From assembly GCA_003516865.1 (NCBI GenBank), contig DPBR01000091.1, forward strand, positions 13,728-47,637: a stretch of 33,910 nt of DNA. The letters run 5' to 3'. Origin of the DNA: Oscillospiraceae bacterium. Lineage in GTDB: Bacteria > Bacillota > Clostridia > Oscillospirales > Ruminococcaceae. A model generated the notes under the pieces. The model was not told the origin of the DNA. It did not search any database and worked only from the letters and a program-made list of their open reading frames with translations. Positions 15,505-23,013 of the stretch are shown here, piece by piece. How positions within the stretch are numbered: position 1 is the first letter of the stretch; each line of letters opens with the position of its first letter. The position numbers and the translations under genes were made by a program.

Positions 15505-17865
15505 ATGATTGATAAAACCTTGCTGAAAAACGATTTTGAGGATATTCTGCGCGATTCCGCGGCAAACGGGAAGCGCCGTTCTCCCGCGCAGCTTCACGAC
15601 GCGCTCTCGAAAGCGATTATGCGTCAGGCCGTTCCGATGATGAACTGCTCCGCGCCCGACGGCAGGAGAGCGGGCTATCTTTCTATGGAGTTTCTTGTCG
15701 GAAGAGCGATATATAACAACATCTTATGTCTTGGGCTGACGGACTATGCCGAAGAGCTTCTGAACGAAGCGGGCGGCTCGCTTTCCGAGCTTGAGGAAAT
15801 CGAGGACGCCGCTCTCGGAAACGGCGGTCTGGGACGTCTTGCGGCGTGCTTTCTCGACAGCGCGGCAACGCTCAAGCTCCCGCTCACGGGCTATGGAATA
15901 CGCTATAAATACGGTCTGTTCAAGCAGACAATCGAGGACGGCTTCCAGCGCGAATACGCGGACGACTGGACAAAGTTCGGCGACCCGTGGAGCCGCCGCG
16001 CCGAGGACGAAACCGTTATCGTGCATTTCGCGGACGGCGACGTAAAGGCCGTTCCTTACGATATGCCGATTTTCGGCTACAACAACGACTTTGCCTGCAC
16101 GCTGAGATTATGGCAGGCGGAGCCGATAAACGCGTTTGATTTTGACGCGTTCAACCGTCAGGATTACTTTGGCGCGGCACGCGGCGAAATCGAGGCGGAG
16201 AATATCTCCAAGACGCTTTATCCGAACGACGACGCGCGTCCCGGAAAGCTTCTGCGCTTAAGACAGGAATATTTCTTCAGCGCGGCTTCCGTCGAGGATA
16301 TGATAAGAAAGCACCTTGAAGCCGGCAGACCGCTCTCGAATTTCGGCGAGTTCAACGCAATTCAGCTCAACGACACTCACCCCGTAATCGCAATCCCCGA
16401 ACTTATCCGCAATCTCATAAACCGCGGCTGCTCGTTTGAAGAAGCGCTTGAAACCGCGAAAAAGACGTTCAATTACACAAACCACACGATTATGGCGGAA
16501 GCGCTTGAAAAGTGGTCGTGCGATATCGTCGAGGAGCTTGTTCCGGAGGTTTATGCGATTATTCTTCGCATAAACGAGGAATTTATCTCGGATATGTACC
16601 GCCGTGGGATAAAGAGAGAAAAAATCGCTTCTATGCAGCTTGTCGCGGGCGGAATGGTTCATATGGCGAGAATGGCGATTTACTGTTCCTCTCACGTCAA
16701 CGGCGTTGCGAGAATACACACCGAAATTCTCAAAAACGACGCGCTTCACGATTGGTACGAGCTGTATCCCGAACGCTTCCTCAACGAAACAAACGGAATT
16801 ACTCCGCGCCGCTGGCTTGCCTTGTGCAACCCGAAGCTTGCAGATATGATTACCGAACTTCTCGGAAACGAAAAATGGCTCACCGACCTTACGCAGCTTA
16901 AAAATCTGCGCCCGTTCTGCGACGACAAGGCAATCCGCGACCGCTTCAGCGCGATTAAGCAGGCAAACAAGGCTGCTCTCGCGGAATATATCGCAATTCA
17001 CGAGGGCGAGGATATCGACCCCACAAGCCTTTTCGATATCCAGATTAAGAGGCTTCACGAATACAAACGCCAGCTTCTGAACGCGTTTTCGATACTCTAT
17101 ATCTATTTCGGCATCAAGGACGGCTCGATTTCCCTCGATAATTTTGCTCCGACAACGTTCATTTTCGGCGCGAAATCAGCCCCCGGATACGCGCGCGCAA
17201 AGGCGATTATCAAGTATATAAACGAAATCGCGAACCTTGTAAACAACGACCTTTCGCTTAACGGCGCGATAAAAGTCGTTTTCGTGCAGAACTACAACGT
17301 TTCCTACGCGGAAAAGCTTGTCGTTGCGGCGGACATTTCCGAGCAGATTTCAACCGCAGGCACGGAAGCTTCGGGAACGGGAAATATGAAGTTTATGCTC
17401 AACGGCACCATGACGCTCGGCACTTACGACGGCGCGAACGTTGAAATTGCCGAGGAAGCGGGCGAGGAGAACAACTACATCTTCGGCGCAAGAGTCGAGG
17501 ACCTCGAAAAGATAATGCCCGAATATGACCCGCGCAAGCTTTATTCCGAAAACACAAGAATTGCGCGCGTTCTGAATACGCTTATCGACGGAACGTTCAC
17601 AGACGGCGGAAACGGCTCGTTCAGAGAGCTTTACTATTCGCTTCTCGACGGTGCTTCGTGGCACAAGCCCGACCATTATTACGTTCTCGGCGACCTCGAA
17701 AATTACGTTCAGGCGAAGCTCAAGGCAAACGCGGATTATAAGTTCAATCACGACGAATTTATCAAAAAATCGATGATAAATATGTGTTTTGCAGGAAAAT
17801 TCAGCTCCGACAGAACCATAAGCGGCTATGCGGAGGATATCTGGAAAATTTCGCCCGATAAGTGA
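15505..17865 (+). CDS. glgP: Glycogen/alpha-glucan phosphorylase
   Basis: A 786-residue GT35 enzyme that releases glucose-1-phosphate from alpha-1,4-glucans (glycogen, maltodextrins) using phosphate and pyridoxal phosphate. The start ATG has AAGGAG upstream. The whole family pattern is present: N-terminal Y-L-S-M-E-F-L-V-G-R-A, L-G-N-G-G-L-G-R-L-A-A-C-F-L-D-S, the D-T-H-P loop, F-D-I-Q-I-K-R-L-H-E-Y-K-R-Q-L and the cofactor signature E-A-S-G-T-G-N-M-K-F-M-L-N-G, in which K629 should hold the pyridoxal phosphate. Length is in the bacterial range. It appears monocistronic, with its own promoter, and is followed at once by the rpsF promoter with no clear terminator. Glycogen versus maltodextrin preference cannot be told. 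Confidence 0.97.
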   Translation: MIDKTLLKNDFEDILRDSAANGKRRSPAQLHDALSKAIMRQAVPMMNCSAPDGRRAGYLSMEFLVGRAIYNNILCLGLTDYAEELLNEAGGSLSELEEIEDAALGNGGLGRLAACFLDSAATLKLPLTGYGIRYKYGLFKQTIEDGFQREYADDWTKFGDPWSRRAEDETVIVHFADGDVKAVPYDMPIFGYNNDFACTLRLWQAEPINAFDFDAFNRQDYFGAARGEIEAENISKTLYPNDDARPGKLLRLRQEYFFSAASVEDMIRKHLEAGRPLSNFGEFNAIQLNDTHPVIAIPELIRNLINRGCSFEEALETAKKTFNYTNHTIMAEALEKWSCDIVEELVPEVYAIILRINEEFISDMYRRGIKREKIASMQLVAGGMVHMARMAIYCSSHVNGVARIHTEILKNDALHDWYELYPERFLNETNGITPRRWLALCNPKLADMITELLGNEKWLTDLTQLKNLRPFCDDKAIRDRFSAIKQANKAALAEYIAIHEGEDIDPTSLFDIQIKRLHEYKRQLLNAFSILYIYFGIKDGSISLDNFAPTTFIFGAKSAPGYARAKAIIKYINEIANLVNNDLSLNGAIKVVFVQNYNVSYAEKLVVAADISEQISTAGTEASGTGNMKFMLNGTMTLGTYDGANVEIAEEAGEENNYIFGARVEDLEKIMPEYDPRKLYSENTRIARVLNTLIDGTFTDGGNGSFRELYYSLLDGASWHKPDHYYVLGDLENYVQAKLKANADYKFNHDEFIKKSMINMCFAGKFSSDRTISGYAEDIWKISPDK

Positions 17866-17873
17866 AAAAACCC

Positions 17874-17902
17874 TTGACAAGCATAAAAAAATCTGATATA
17901 AT
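17874..17902 (+). promoter_or_regulatory. Consensus sigma-A promoter of rpsF-ssb-rpsR
   Basis: Perfect TTGACA (17874-17879), 17-bp spacer and perfect TATAAT (17897-17902), as expected for a strongly expressed ribosomal protein operon. The leader is about 78 bases. Confidence 0.95.
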
Positions 17903-17908
17903 AATAGA

Positions 17909-17975
17909 GTTAATCGCCGAAAGCGAATAACCCCTTTCTCGCGTCAAAGGGCGCGGGATATATATCCATAAGGAG
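17909..17975 (+). promoter_or_regulatory. Possible S6:S18 autoregulatory leader
   Basis: The leader before rpsF contains C-G-C-C-G-A-A-A-G-C-G and a CCCTTT...AAAGGG stem. In many bacteria the S6:S18 complex binds a leader hairpin with an exposed CCG in front of rpsF and represses translation. The position and a CCG in a small hairpin fit, but I could not fold the RNA to confirm the motif. Confidence 0.35.
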
Positions 17976-17986
17976 GTGCAAATATT

Positions 17987-18283
17987 ATGGCAAAGCTTGA
18001 TGCAAAGTACGAGGCTATGGTCGTTTTCTCCGTAAAGACCAACGATGAAGAGCAGATTAAGGCTCTTACAAACAAGTTCTCGGAGCTTATCAAGAACAAC
18101 GGAACTCTCGAGGGCGTTGACGAGTGGGGCAAGAGAAAGCTCGCTTACGACATCAACTACGAGAGCGAGGGCTACTATGTTCTCTACAATTTCGAGAGCA
18201 AGCCCGATTTCCCCGCAGAGCTTGAGCGTATCATCAGCATTACCGATGGCGTTCTTCGCTCAATGGTTGTTCTTAGAAAGTAA
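17987..18283 (+). CDS. rpsF: Small ribosomal subunit protein S6
   Basis: A 98-residue S6 protein with AAGGAGGTG ahead of the ATG. The opening Y-E-A-M-V-V-F-S-V and the central G-V-D-E-W-G-K-R-K-L-A-Y-D-I with E-G-Y-Y-V-L-Y-N-F are the family signatures. S6 pairs with S18 in the central domain of the 30S subunit, and the gene encoding S18 follows two genes downstream. It is the first gene of the classic bacterial rpsF-ssb-rpsR operon. Confidence 0.98.
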   Translation: MAKLDAKYEAMVVFSVKTNDEEQIKALTNKFSELIKNNGTLEGVDEWGKRKLAYDINYESEGYYVLYNFESKPDFPAELERIISITDGVLRSMVVLRK

Positions 18284-18310
18284 TCGGACAAAGAAGGCGG
18301 AGGTGTTATT

Positions 18311-18793
18311 ATGGCATTTAACAGAGCAATATTAATGGGCAGACTTACGCGCGACCCCGAGCTTAAAACCACTCCTTCGGGAGTGAGCGTATGCACCTTC
18401 AGTATTGCGGTTGACCGCAGATATCAGACTAAGGGCGAGGACAGAAAGGCTGACTTCTTCAACATCGTCGCTTGGCGTCAGACGGGAGAATTTGTTTCCC
18501 GCTATTTTAAGAAGGGAAATATGATTCTTGTCGAGGGCGAGCTTCAGACGCGTCAGTATACGAACAAGGACGGAATAAACGTCACTGTTACGGAGATTGT
18601 CGCGGAGCAGGTTTGCTTTACGGGCGAAAAGTCGCAGGGCGGTTCGGGAAGCTATTCCGCGAGCGGCGACCCCGGCTATGGAACGCCCCCTCCCGCAAGC
18701 GGTTCTCATTCCGCGCCGTCTGCGCCGTCGGAAAGCAACAATTCCGGCGCTGCGGATTTCTCCTCTGCCGACAGCGACGACTATCCGTTCTGA
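18311..18793 (+). CDS. ssb: Single-stranded DNA-binding protein
   Basis: A 160-residue SSB. The first 110 residues form the OB fold (opening F-N-R-A-I-L-M-G-R-L-T-R-D-P-E-L, then F-S-I-A-V-D-R and a W near 55). A Gly/Ser/Pro-rich linker follows, and the protein ends D-S-D-D-Y-P-F, the acidic tip that recruits replication and repair partners. It coats single-stranded DNA as a tetramer. It lies between rpsF and rpsR, with a GGCGGAGGTG ribosome binding site 28 bases after rpsF. Because the locus neighbours type IV pilus genes one may wonder about competence, but this ssb is the housekeeping copy by its context. Confidence 0.97.
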   Translation: MAFNRAILMGRLTRDPELKTTPSGVSVCTFSIAVDRRYQTKGEDRKADFFNIVAWRQTGEFVSRYFKKGNMILVEGELQTRQYTNKDGINVTVTEIVAEQVCFTGEKSQGGSGSYSASGDPGYGTPPPASGSHSAPSAPSESNNSGAADFSSADSDDYPF

Positions 18794-18834
18794 GAAAAAT
18801 GTGAATTATCGAAATCTTACAGGAGGAAAAAATC

Positions 18835-19083
18835 ATGGCTGAAAAGACCGAAAGACCCGTTCATGCCGCAAAGCGCAGCCGTAAAAAGGTTTGCCAGTTC
18901 TGCGCTGACAGAGCGGAGTTCATTGATTATAAGGATATTGCGAAGCTCAGAAAGTTTATGACCGAGCGTTCAAAAATCCTTCCGTGCAGAGTTACAGGCT
19001 GCTGCGCTTATCATCAGAGAGAGCTTACAAAGGCTATAAAGAGAGCAAGACAGGTTGCGCTTATTCCCTACTCTGCTGATTAA
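18835..19083 (+). CDS. rpsR: Small ribosomal subunit protein S18, zinc-binding form
   Basis: An 82-residue S18 with AGGAGG before the ATG. It contains the core [20 protein letters not shown] and [18 protein letters not shown]. Four cysteines, C-Q-F-C near residue 20 and C-R-V-T-G-C-C near 58, mark the zinc-binding (C+) version; many bacteria keep or switch to a Cys-less paralogue when zinc is scarce. It is the last gene before the operon terminator. Confidence 0.98.
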   Translation: MAEKTERPVHAAKRSRKKVCQFCADRAEFIDYKDIAKLRKFMTERSKILPCRVTGCCAYHQRELTKAIKRARQVALIPYSAD

Positions 19084-19097
19084 TCATCAGAAACACG

Positions 19098-19135
19098 AAA
19101 AGCAGGTTCCGAAAAGAGCCTGCTTTTTTGTTTTA
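19098..19135 (+). terminator. Terminator of the rpsF-ssb-rpsR operon
   Basis: AAGCAGG (19100-19106) pairs with CCTGCTT (19119-19125), followed by T6-G-T4. It is 17 bases after the rpsR stop. Confidence 0.9.
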
Positions 19136-19173
19136 TCGGCGCATATATTGCCAAAAATCGGCAGGAATGCTAA

Positions 19174-19354
19174 GGCAACACCGCACAATTACCGGCTGAC
19201 GCCTTTATCATTTACTCGCTTGATATTTTTCCGTCATAATATCCAAAACTCCCTTGAAATACATACAGTATTCCTGCGGTCGTTTTGTTTATTCTGACGA
19301 AAAAATCTCGGCGCGATTAAACGATAATAATTATGCGGTGTAGCCCTTATCAAA
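19174..19354. repeat. MITE-like dispersed repeat, copy 2
   Basis: Second copy of the element at 5630-5807, in the same orientation. It starts GGCAACACCGCACAATTA and its right end TAATTATGCGGTGTAGCC is complementary to the left end at 16 of 18 positions. Differences between copies are scattered substitutions and a few single-base gaps. It sits between the rpsR terminator and the terminator of the converging nucleotidase gene, a harmless spot. Confidence 0.8.
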
Positions 19355-19386
19355 AAAACGTACCGCAGAGCCCTTTCCGCGGTACG
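19352..19386 (-). terminator. Terminator of the nucleotidase gene
   Basis: CGTACCGC (19359-19366) and GCGGTACG (19379-19386) make an 8-bp stem; on the minus strand it is followed by seven T (complement of 19352-19358). It lies 16 bases after the stop codon of the leftward nucleotidase gene. The T-run touches the right edge of the repeat. Confidence 0.9.
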
Positions 19387-19401
19387 AATTATTATTGCTT
19401 T

Positions 19402-21180
19402 TTAACCTTTTTTTCTGCGGGAAATAACCATCATTGCCGCCGCAATGCCCGCAATATTGACGAATACCGCAACGGATTCAACTCCGGTTTCCGGCGAAAT
19501 ATCGCTCGCCTTGTCGATAACCTTAATTCTGCCGCTGCCGCGCGGGTTTGAGTATTCCTCGCCGACCGTTCCTCCGAGATTTTCCGTGATGTAGTCTATC
19601 AGCGCCTGATTGTCGAGAGCAATCTCCTTTGCGACAAGCTTGCAGTCCCTGAACATCGTCATTCCGCCGCCATAGCTCAGAAGATAATAATTGTGTGAAG
19701 CAACGGTGTAAGTCTTGTTGAGGTCGAGCGGCTTTTCGCCGACAAATACGTTACATACGCGATATTCGCCGTCAATGCCGATGAAATTGCCGTCTTTATC
19801 GGTTTTCACGGACGAGGGAACGCTTTTGTTTATCTGATATGTAAGACCGGAAACCTGAATGAAGCTTCCGTCCTCTTCGGGACAATGCAAAGCGCCCATT
19901 TCAAGGCAGTCGAGTATTTGCTGTCCGGTTGCCTCGACAACGCAAAGCGAGTTCCCGAACGGCTGAACGTCTATGATATTTCCGTATGTGATGTCGCCGA
20001 CCGCGATATTCGCTCGAACTCCGCCGCCGTTCACAAGCGCGATTTCCGCTCCTGTTGCAGCGCGATAAGCGTCCGCGCAGAGGTCGCCGAGGTTTGTTTC
20101 GGCGCTTCTTACGGCGCGTTCACCCGTTTCGGGGTCGTTTATGGTAAGCTCAACGTCCGTTCTTGCCACAACCGTCCCGATTAGCTCGCCGTACTGTGCG
20201 TTTATTCCCGCGATAAAATCGGTCATATTGCGGTAAGCCTTGTTTTCAGCTGTATTTTCGTCCGCGGATACGGTGTAATCGCTTTTTTCGATAAGTTCGC
20301 AGGTCATTTCATTATCGGTAATCGTAATTTTCCCGATATTCTCAAGCTTTGTTCCCGTGGAAGCAAGCGGAACGCTTTTCCCGTCTTTATCCTCGACAAA
20401 ATCCTCAAGAACACTGTGGGAATGACCGTCGATAAACGCGCTCAGACCGCTTGTATGTTTGATTACCGTCCTTGAACTCCACTTTTCATCGTAAACGTAA
20501 TCGCCCATATGACCTATCGCGAAAACATAGTCCGCGCCGTCCGCATAAGCTGAATTTATTGCGTCCTGAACCGCGGTATAGAGCGCTGTTCCGTCATCGC
20601 CGCCAAGAAAGCCGTAAATATAATTGCCGTTTTCGTCCATAAAGTTCGTGGGGGTGCTTGAAGAGGGCGTTTCGGGCGTGGTTAAGCCGATAAACGCTAT
20701 TTTAAGACCGCCCGCTTCAATGATTTTATAGGAGCTGAATGGCTTTTCGTCTGTGCGAAGGTCGGTGAAATTCACCGAAATATACGGGAATTTCGCCTCG
20801 TTTGCCAGTTTAAGGAAGTTGTCCATACCGAAGTCAAACTCGTGGTTTCCCGGTATTGCAACGTCATATCCCAGCTCGTTCATTATCTGCATGGGATATT
20901 CGCCGTTGGAAAGCGTTCCGATAACCCCGCCCTGAACGAAATCTCCCGCGTCCGCGAGAATTACGTCATAGCCTTCGCTTTCAAGACGAGCTTTGTACGC
21001 GGCAAGGTCGGCGGCTCCGAATGTGCTGTCGTCAGCTTCAAATCCGCAGTGGACGTCGTTCGTGTGCAGAATAACGACGCCGAGGCTCTCGGTTTCCGCA
21101 GCAAACGCCGTGACGGGAAACGTCAAAATCAGCGCCAGAAGCACCGTAATTGACGTCAGAAATGATGCGATTTTCTTCAT
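19402..21180 (-). CDS. Secreted, probably wall-anchored 5'-nucleotidase (UshA/CD73-type)
   Basis: A 592-residue exported metallophosphoesterase that would hydrolyse extracellular nucleotides to nucleosides and phosphate. The start M-K-K-I-A-S-F-L has AGAGAGG upstream; residues 1-28 are a signal peptide ending A-F-A-A. The catalytic half shows H-T-N-D-V-H, A-D-A-G-D-F, G-N-H-E-F-D, G-H-M-G-D and D-G-H-S-H-S metal motifs; the C-terminal half shows N-L-G-D-L-C-A-D-A, N-G-G-G-V-R and Q-P-F-G-N-S, the substrate-binding signature. It ends with S-P-E-T-G (562-566), a hydrophobic helix and R-R-K-K-G: the layout of a sortase sorting signal with a non-LPXTG pentapeptide. It has its own consensus promoter and terminator. 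UDP-sugar or cyclic nucleotide activity is possible. Confidence 0.93.
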   Translation of the reverse strand: MKKIASFLTSITVLLALILTFPVTAFAAETESLGVVILHTNDVHCGFEADDSTFGAADLAAYKARLESEGYDVILADAGDFVQGGVIGTLSNGEYPMQIMNELGYDVAIPGNHEFDFGMDNFLKLANEAKFPYISVNFTDLRTDEKPFSSYKIIEAGGLKIAFIGLTTPETPSSSTPTNFMDENGNYIYGFLGGDDGTALYTAVQDAINSAYADGADYVFAIGHMGDYVYDEKWSSRTVIKHTSGLSAFIDGHSHSVLEDFVEDKDGKSVPLASTGTKLENIGKITITDNEMTCELIEKSDYTVSADENTAENKAYRNMTDFIAGINAQYGELIGTVVARTDVELTINDPETGERAVRSAETNLGDLCADAYRAATGAEIALVNGGGVRANIAVGDITYGNIIDVQPFGNSLCVVEATGQQILDCLEMGALHCPEEDGSFIQVSGLTYQINKSVPSSVKTDKDGNFIGIDGEYRVCNVFVGEKPLDLNKTYTVASHNYYLLSYGGGMTMFRDCKLVAKEIALDNQALIDYITENLGGTVGEEYSNPRGSGRIKVIDKASDISPETGVESVAVFVNIAGIAAAMMVISRRKKG

Positions 21181-21242
21181 CTTTTTACCTCTCTTGTATT
21201 TTAGATTTGGATTTTGCATTGTTTATTTCCGGAATACACCTT

Positions 21243-21271
21243 ATTATAATCCAAATTCAAGATAATGTCAA
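21243..21271 (-). promoter_or_regulatory. Consensus sigma-A promoter of the nucleotidase gene
   Basis: On the minus strand: TTGACA (21266-21271), 17-bp spacer, TATAAT (21243-21248). Confidence 0.92.
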
Positions 21272-21280
21272 GAGCATGCG

Positions 21281-21297
21281 GCGGTTTATATAACCGC
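21281..21297 (-). terminator. Weak hairpin at the end of the permease operon
   Basis: GCGGTT and AACCGC (6-bp stem, 5-base loop) lie directly after the stop codon at 21300. There is no U-run, so termination would be inefficient and read-through into the nucleotidase gene is possible. Confidence 0.3.
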
Positions 21298-21299
21298 AA

Positions 21300-22148
21300 T
21301 CATTGATTTTCTCCCGCAAACATCGTTTTTCCGATAAGAATTACGCAGGCAATTATAATCGCAATAGCTTCGGAAACGAGCAGAATATACGACATATAAA
21401 TGGGTAATTCCGTTTTTGAGAATATTGAGTTATAGTGCAGTCCGAGCTGAGTGTGCGTAATCGGGAAAATCCACTTTATCCGGTTGTTGAAATGTGTCGA
21501 ACAGCCGCCGATAAAGGCGAGCGCAAGCGCCGATGAAAAGAAAATCATACGCTTTGACGTCACCGTTCCGAGTAGGATAAGCAGTCCCGAAATTATCAGG
21601 TTGAGCCACATTATCAGAAACGAGTAAACCGCAGCTCCCACGGGAAGCGAATGTATGGTTATCGACTCGTCAAGAGTAAGCCTGATATTGCGAATATATA
21701 TGGAGGGGTTCGTTTCGTTTAATTTTGTCATAAAGCTGCTCCAGTCGTTTTTTGCGGCGTCCGAAATGTTCAGAATCGGCACGATTGTTCCGATAAACAA
21801 AACGGCAATCATCGCAAACGAAATCAGGAAAATAAACGATATTTCTCCCGCAAGCCAGCTTTTCTTCGACACTCTTATCATTCTGAAATAGTCGTTTTTG
21901 CAGTTCGGGAAGCCGCTTATCAGAACAATGAAAATCAGCGGAATAAGCATAATATTCACGCTTCTTGTACACATCAGGACAAACGGCTCGAAAATGTTGA
22001 GCGAAAGTCCCGTTTCCTTGCAGATTTCATAAATCGGCGACAAATCGCTTTCATACAGCACCACAAGGAAAAACAGCACCAGAAGAATTTTCGGGCGGCG
22101 TATCGTTTCGGTGAACTCGTACTTTATAATAGATATTATTTTGCCCAT
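21300..22148 (-). CDS. Multispanning membrane protein, ABC-2-type permease-like (second)
   Basis: A 282-residue protein. The ATG at 22146-22148 is chosen because a GGAGG site lies eight bases upstream; a GTG six bases earlier is too close to it. It opens with a cytoplasmic amphipathic stretch (I-I-K-Y-E-F-T-E-T-I-R-R-P-K), then about six hydrophobic segments, the arrangement of ABC-2 export permeases. There is no ATP-binding motif. The gene starts two bases after the stop of a similar-sized membrane protein, which suggests a heterodimeric permease. It is the last gene of a four-gene leftward set that includes a lipoprotein and a small secreted protein. Substrate unknown; the family call is from topology and opening sequence. 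Confidence 0.65.
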   Translation of the reverse strand: MGKIISIIKYEFTETIRRPKILLVLFFLVVLYESDLSPIYEICKETGLSLNIFEPFVLMCTRSVNIMLIPLIFIVLISGFPNCKNDYFRMIRVSKKSWLAGEISFIFLISFAMIAVLFIGTIVPILNISDAAKNDWSSFMTKLNETNPSIYIRNIRLTLDESITIHSLPVGAAVYSFLIMWLNLIISGLLILLGTVTSKRMIFFSSALALAFIGGCSTHFNNRIKWIFPITHTQLGLHYNSIFSKTELPIYMSYILLVSEAIAIIIACVILIGKTMFAGENQ

Positions 22149-22150
22149 AG

Positions 22151-23011
22151 TCACGCCCTCCGAACAGATTTTCTGAATAAGAGAAAATTCACGAAAACAA
22201 GCGCTTCAAGACCGATGTAAGCGAGCCAGAACGGCGCGTTATACGACTTGAGCCAGGTTGTAAGCGACGCCAGATTTGACGGAAAGAGCATAAGCAGAAA
22301 GCTCAGAAAAACGTTCTGCGAGCGCTCGGCGTCCGATGAAAGCCATTCTCTGTAATTCGGGAGAATTTTCGTGGAAACGTACATAAGCATCATCGGGATT
22401 GTCGCGGCGAGAAAATCGCTGCGGATATAGCGGTAGAGCGTTATTGCGAAAACGGGCATAAGTCCGCCGACAATAGCATGGTTGATTACTCTTTCCGTCA
22501 ATACGCAAAATCTTTGCGCGGCGTTTTCACTGTAAATTAACAGAAGCATCGGGTCGGAAAACGACTCAAGGCTCGGAAAAATAAGATATACAGCGCCGAA
22601 AAATAACATAGTTCCCGAAAGCGTTATAATAAATCCCGTCACAAACGACGATAAAATTATGCCGACGGAATAAGCGCTGAAATTCGTCCGGACAAGCGTG
22701 AAAATCTGCACTTTTTCAAGCGATTTTATATAGGTATAAAGCGCGGGAACTGCCGTCAGAACCGACATTCCAACGGCATACCATTCCGAACTTCCGTATT
22801 TGAGCGCCATAAGATATGAGGCGCATTGACTGTTGCTTGTTACAACTTTGAAAATTTCCTTGTCGAGGAAAATCTCAAACATTGAATATGTCGTTTCATC
22901 ATCAAGCTGAACTGTCAACCCAAATACGCAAAATACCGCAAATACGACAATTGCGGCGTATGAAAGCGGCGAGGAAAAATTCTCCCGCAGACATTTACAG
23001 AAAAATCTCAT
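22151..23011 (-). CDS. Multispanning membrane protein, ABC-2-type permease-like (first)
   Basis: A 286-residue membrane protein that opens M-R-F-F-C-K-C-L-R-E-N-F-S-S-P-L-S-Y, then a helix at about 17-36, a long extracytoplasmic loop (about 37-78) and five further hydrophobic segments, ending with basic F-R-K-S-V-R-R-A. This is the general plan of ABC-2 permeases such as those that export peptides or confer bacteriocin self-protection; no enzyme motif is present. It starts two bases after the lipoprotein stop and ends two bases before the next permease start, so the three are tightly coupled. I see no ATPase gene in the window for the pair to work with. Confidence 0.6.
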   Translation of the reverse strand: MRFFCKCLRENFSSPLSYAAIVVFAVFCVFGLTVQLDDETTYSMFEIFLDKEIFKVVTSNSQCASYLMALKYGSSEWYAVGMSVLTAVPALYTYIKSLEKVQIFTLVRTNFSAYSVGIILSSFVTGFIITLSGTMLFFGAVYLIFPSLESFSDPMLLLIYSENAAQRFCVLTERVINHAIVGGLMPVFAITLYRYIRSDFLAATIPMMLMYVSTKILPNYREWLSSDAERSQNVFLSFLLMLFPSNLASLTTWLKSYNAPFWLAYIGLEALVFVNFLLFRKSVRRA

Positions 23012-23013
23012 TG

